Shown in pieces: positions 19,842-22,711 of a stretch of DNA of 22,711 nucleotides. The stretch is from Pigoraptor vietnamica (taxonomy: Eukaryota; Opisthokonta; Filasterea). The position numbers and the translations under genes were made by a program. The stretch's first letter is position 1. Every line of letters begins with the position of its first letter. Below the pieces are notes generated by a model. That model made no database searches. It worked only from the letters and a program-made list of their open reading frames with translations, and was not told the DNA's origin. Where the stretch lies: the NCBI GenBank assembly GCA_943704525.1, contig CALSCQ010001339.1:1-22711 (forward strand), read 5' to 3'.

Positions 19842-20649
19842 AACTGTGTAGGGATTGCTGCGCAGTTGTCACACAACGGGTCGGTGAGACGATCGCACTC
19901 AACGAGCGATGCACAGGGGAAATGCGCCAAAAAATGCAAGCCCACCTCATTCTCGCGACGAACGATTACGTCAGCAAAAGGAAGCGCTGGTACAAAAGTA
20001 CGTTCGCGTGAACTGCCCACGCTGTTGTTTGTGGCGGTGTTTCACTCCTTCCTTCTCACATGTATGCGCTTTTCACGATCCGTCTGCGTGTGTGCGTGCG
20101 TGTGTGTGCGTGTGTGTGTGTGCGTGTGTGCCGAAGTGGTGACTGTGCAAACTCGCAGTTCCCAAGCATCGGTGTGAGTGGACAATCGACCGCGATGGAG
20201 TAACACCAACGGAAAACTAGAGTAACAAATGTATGGAAGATTTCATAGTCGGAAAGATTGTCCACACCTTTGTCCGGTGTACGGACACACCCAAAATGCA
20301 GCGGTAACCGCAACTGCGGGTCAATATCCGCGAAGCCCACAGCCCCTGTGCACTCTCTCCTTCCCATCAAGCAAAGACAATAACTGCAGCACTCACTGCA
20401 GTGCATGGCAGTGCGTTTGAATACCCAGCACTGTCGTCGCTGCGCACCGACGATTAACTTCAGTTGCACTCCACCTCGACTGACCGACCTCCGGTGGCTT
20501 TGACGGGTTCAGGGGCCGTGCCGGTGCACGGGGACATTCAAAGCAGCGATCGACAAACGCTCGTCGGCTGCACTACCAGCGCAAGCTCTGAGACACAAAG
20601 AGAGACGGCGCTCACCGAAGACTATGACGGGACAACCCTTGACCTGTCG
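19842..20649. other. Divergent region between stress protein and Kv channel
   Basis: About 800 bp. It holds an ATTACGTCA (CRE-like) site at about 19965-19973 and a GTGTGCGTG-rich tract at 20083-20131. A possible acceptor (TTAACTTCAG) lies at 20463, from which the Kv frame stays open to ATG 20650. A short frame from ATG 20229 ending at a GTGTAC donor could be an upstream Kv exon in the right phase, but nothing proves it. Confidence 0.45.
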
Positions 20650-22140
20650 ATGCTAGACGGCGATTCTCTGCCACCGCAAGCGTACCAAGATGACGACGCG
20701 AAGAGCTTCCGCACGCGCACGTGGCTCGTGCTCGAATATCCCACCAGCTCACGACTGGCGCTTGGCGTGGCCGTGTTTCTCGCGCTTATAGTCGTGCTTT
20801 CGACAGTGGCGTGTTGCCTCGAGACAGTGCCGTCGCTGTCGTCGTCGCCCGCGCAGCAAGTGGCGTGGTTCGCAGTGGAAACGCTCGTTACAGCGACCTT
20901 CACGATCGAGATATTCCTTCGGTTGTGGGCGTGTCCCGAACGCGGGCGGTACTTTCGAAATTTCTTCAACGTCATCGACGTCATCGCGACCGTCCCGTAC
21001 TTCGTCCAGCTCGCCATCGTGGGCACGGCGTCAGGCGGCACCGGCTATTCCGTCGCGGGGATAGGCGCGCTGCGCATCGTTCGACTCGCGCGCACGCTCC
21101 GCATGGTCAAACTCGGCAAGAACTCGCAGCAGTTCCGTCTGCTCGTCGCCGCCGTCACGCGCAGCCGACAGGGCATCTACATGCTCCTCTTCCTTATGCT
21201 GATGGCCGCCGTGTTCTTCGGCACGTGCATGTACTTTGCCGAGACGTCCGCGTGCGCGCTGAACGACGGCGTCTGGGTGTATAAGGGAGGCTCGCTCGCC
21301 GGCACTCCCACGGCATTCCAGTCGGCCCCACACGCGATGTGGTGGGCGCTTGTTACAATGACGACGGTCGGTTACGGCGACACGTACCCCCTCACGCCGC
21401 AGGGGAAGGTCGTCGCTGCGTTTGCGATGCTCGCGGGCGTGCTCGTCGTGGCGTTCCCCATCACTATCATCGGCGCAAGCATGACGGAAATCTACGACGA
21501 ACTCCGTGCGGACAAGGCGCAGAGGAGGCGCGCGCGTGAAGAGGCGGAACGGCGGCACGTGGCGGACGGCGGCGTGGCTGTGGACCCGCACGACGTGTCG
21601 GCGCTTTTCTCGACGCTACGGCGCCTTTCGGACGCGGTGAACGTCGAGATGGAACAGCTGCGTGCGAGTATGGCCCGCATTGAGCAACTGCAGGACGCCG
21701 TGGTGACCGCGCTCAAGTCGGCGCCGTCCGCGCAGCACCTTCTTCTCGCGAGTGCGTGGCGGTCGTCGTCCGCATCGCTCTCGGTATGTTCGAGTGCGCG
21801 CGCTTCCCTGACGCGGCCAGGGAGGGACGGCGGCAGCGGCGGGTGTTACACAAGATCGGCGTCGTTGAAAGATGCGGTGCGTGGCTTGCTCTCGACGCGA
21901 ACGAGCGATCGTTCAACAGCGCAACAGCCAGAAAGCACGGCGAGTGTGCTACAGCTGAACGCCGCGTGCGCTGCGCGGACTCTGCGAGTGACGACCGACG
22001 GCGACGGCGGAAGGACATCGGCACAGGAATTCGTCGAGATGGAGCCCATCTCACTTCGCGCGCAAGTGCGAGAACCGTTAACGGCGGCGGTTGCGGTAGA
22101 AGAAGAAGGGAGCGTGACCGTGGCACTCTCACGCGATTGA
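20650..22140 (+). CDS. Voltage-gated potassium channel, six-TM Kv type
   Basis: No intron interrupts the channel; 496 aa from ATG 20650. The frame is open back to 20464, just after a stop and next to an acceptor-like TTCAG, so an upstream exon may add about 62 residues or more. S1 spans about 36-57 (with CLETVP), S2 about 72-92 (FTIEIFLRLW) and S3 about 105-123 (NVIDVIATVPYF). S4 has Arg142, 145, 148, 151 and Lys154, 157 at every third place. The pore holds the selectivity filter TTVGYGD (238-244), and S6 ends VVAFPITIIGASM, with PIT in place of the animal PVP bend. A coiled-coil-like segment (about 317-357) and a Ser/Ala-rich tail follow. It conducts K+ on depolarisation across a membrane. 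I see no T1 tetramerisation domain. Oligomerisation would then rest on the pore and the C-terminal helix. Confidence 0.94.
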   Translation: MLDGDSLPPQAYQDDDAKSFRTRTWLVLEYPTSSRLALGVAVFLALIVVLSTVACCLETVPSLSSSPAQQVAWFAVETLVTATFTIEIFLRLWACPERGRYFRNFFNVIDVIATVPYFVQLAIVGTASGGTGYSVAGIGALRIVRLARTLRMVKLGKNSQQFRLLVAAVTRSRQGIYMLLFLMLMAAVFFGTCMYFAETSACALNDGVWVYKGGSLAGTPTAFQSAPHAMWWALVTMTTVGYGDTYPLTPQGKVVAAFAMLAGVLVVAFPITIIGASMTEIYDELRADKAQRRRAREEAERRHVADGGVAVDPHDVSALFSTLRRLSDAVNVEMEQLRASMARIEQLQDAVVTALKSAPSAQHLLLASAWRSSSASLSVCSSARASLTRPGRDGGSGGCYTRSASLKDAVRGLLSTRTSDRSTAQQPESTASVLQLNAACAARTLRVTTDGDGGRTSAQEFVEMEPISLRAQVREPLTAAVAVEEEGSVTVALSRD

Positions 22141-22506
22141 TGAAGAGCGGCGCACGCAAAGCGCCGATGGAACACAGACGTCACTCTGACAAATGAACGC
22201 GCGGCCCACATAGAGCGGTGTAGAACGAGGGCTCACGTGACGAATGCGGGAGTTTGTGCGTTTTTTTTCTTTTTCTTTTTCTTTTTTTGTTTGTCGTTCT
22301 TCTTCTCCCTCCAGTTGTAAGTGGCGTGTGTTGGAGCAAGGAGTCAGCGGAATCGCCGGCCGTGGCGCCGTCCTCTCGCGTTACCCAGTCCGGACACTGA
22401 CAGCACCACCGGCACGGCTGCCACCATTACTCTGAACTAGCAAGGGTCGCTTCACGACTCACAAATCGTTCCTGCGGGTGAGACTGAATTCCCCGGGACA
22501 AGCACA
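22141..22506. other. Intergenic region upstream of the right-edge gene
   Basis: About 370 bp. It holds a TCACGTGAC motif (22233-22241) and a long pyrimidine tract (22260-22316) ending in CCCTCCAG, which looks like a 3' splice site. That would fit a 5' UTR intron of the downstream gene. No coding frame is supported. Confidence 0.5.
22233..22241. promoter_or_regulatory. TCACGTGAC motif upstream of right-edge gene
   Basis: A perfect extended E-box core about 265 bp 5' of ATG 22507 and about 95 bp after the Kv stop. Function inferred from recurrence near other gene starts. Confidence 0.4.

Positions 22507-22711
<205 letters not shown>

Noticed and set aside
20464-20649. TTG at 20464 as the Kv start
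   Set aside because: TTG starts are not expected in a eukaryotic nuclear gene; the open frame here is more likely part of an exon after the TTCAG acceptor, or 5' UTR.

Overview
The window looks like nuclear DNA of a GC-rich, gene-dense, intron-rich single-celled eukaryote, probably a flagellate with peroxisomes. Evidence: GT-AG introns that can be placed by homology in eight genes; a peroxisome biogenesis factor (PEX3); a Ragulator subunit (LAMTOR5); an axonemal-dynein assembly factor (PIH1D2); a nonaspanin; and many dinucleotide repeats, mostly in introns. No prokaryotic operon, CRISPR array, tRNA, rRNA or intact transposon was seen. I cannot name the species. All identifications rest on recalled family motifs; no database search was run.

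Layout, left to right: (1) 1-748, minus: 5' end of a TM9SF nonaspanin gene running off the left edge. (2) 2390-3979, plus: secreted SGNH/CE2-like esterase, 3 exons, 422 aa. (3) 5948-4192, minus: PIH1D2, 4 exons, 394 aa. (4) 7788-6311, minus: an unrecognised protein-coding stretch that looks broken, with a 145-bp tandem duplication just 5' of its ATG. (5) 8417-9539, plus: LAMTOR5, 4 exons, 90 aa. (6) 14138-9929, minus: full-length GPI-specific phospholipase D (GPLD1), 12 exons, 843 aa. (7) 14738-16298, plus: PEX3, 3 exons, 428 aa, divergent from GPLD1. (8) 16721-18290, plus: a single-pass membrane protein of unknown function, 3 exons, 324 aa. (9) 19841-18740, minus: universal stress protein, 4 exons, 146 aa. 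(10) 20650-22140, plus: Kv-type potassium channel, no intron in the conserved part. (11) 22507 to the right edge, plus: first exon of a probable mitochondrial protein.

The genes do not form one pathway; this is an ordinary mixed stretch. Exon phases close exactly in every full multi-exon model, which supports them. Three whole-window patterns stand out. About 25 of 28 placed introns start with GTG (often GTGCGT) rather than GTA. The longest dinucleotide arrays are nearly always GT on the sense strand and often lie just after the 5' splice site. TCACGTGA/GTCACGTGAC palindromes recur in the upstream regions.

The most novel piece is the unknown coding stretch at 6.3-7.8 kb with its duplicated 5' segment. 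I do not see a convincing multi-gene new system.
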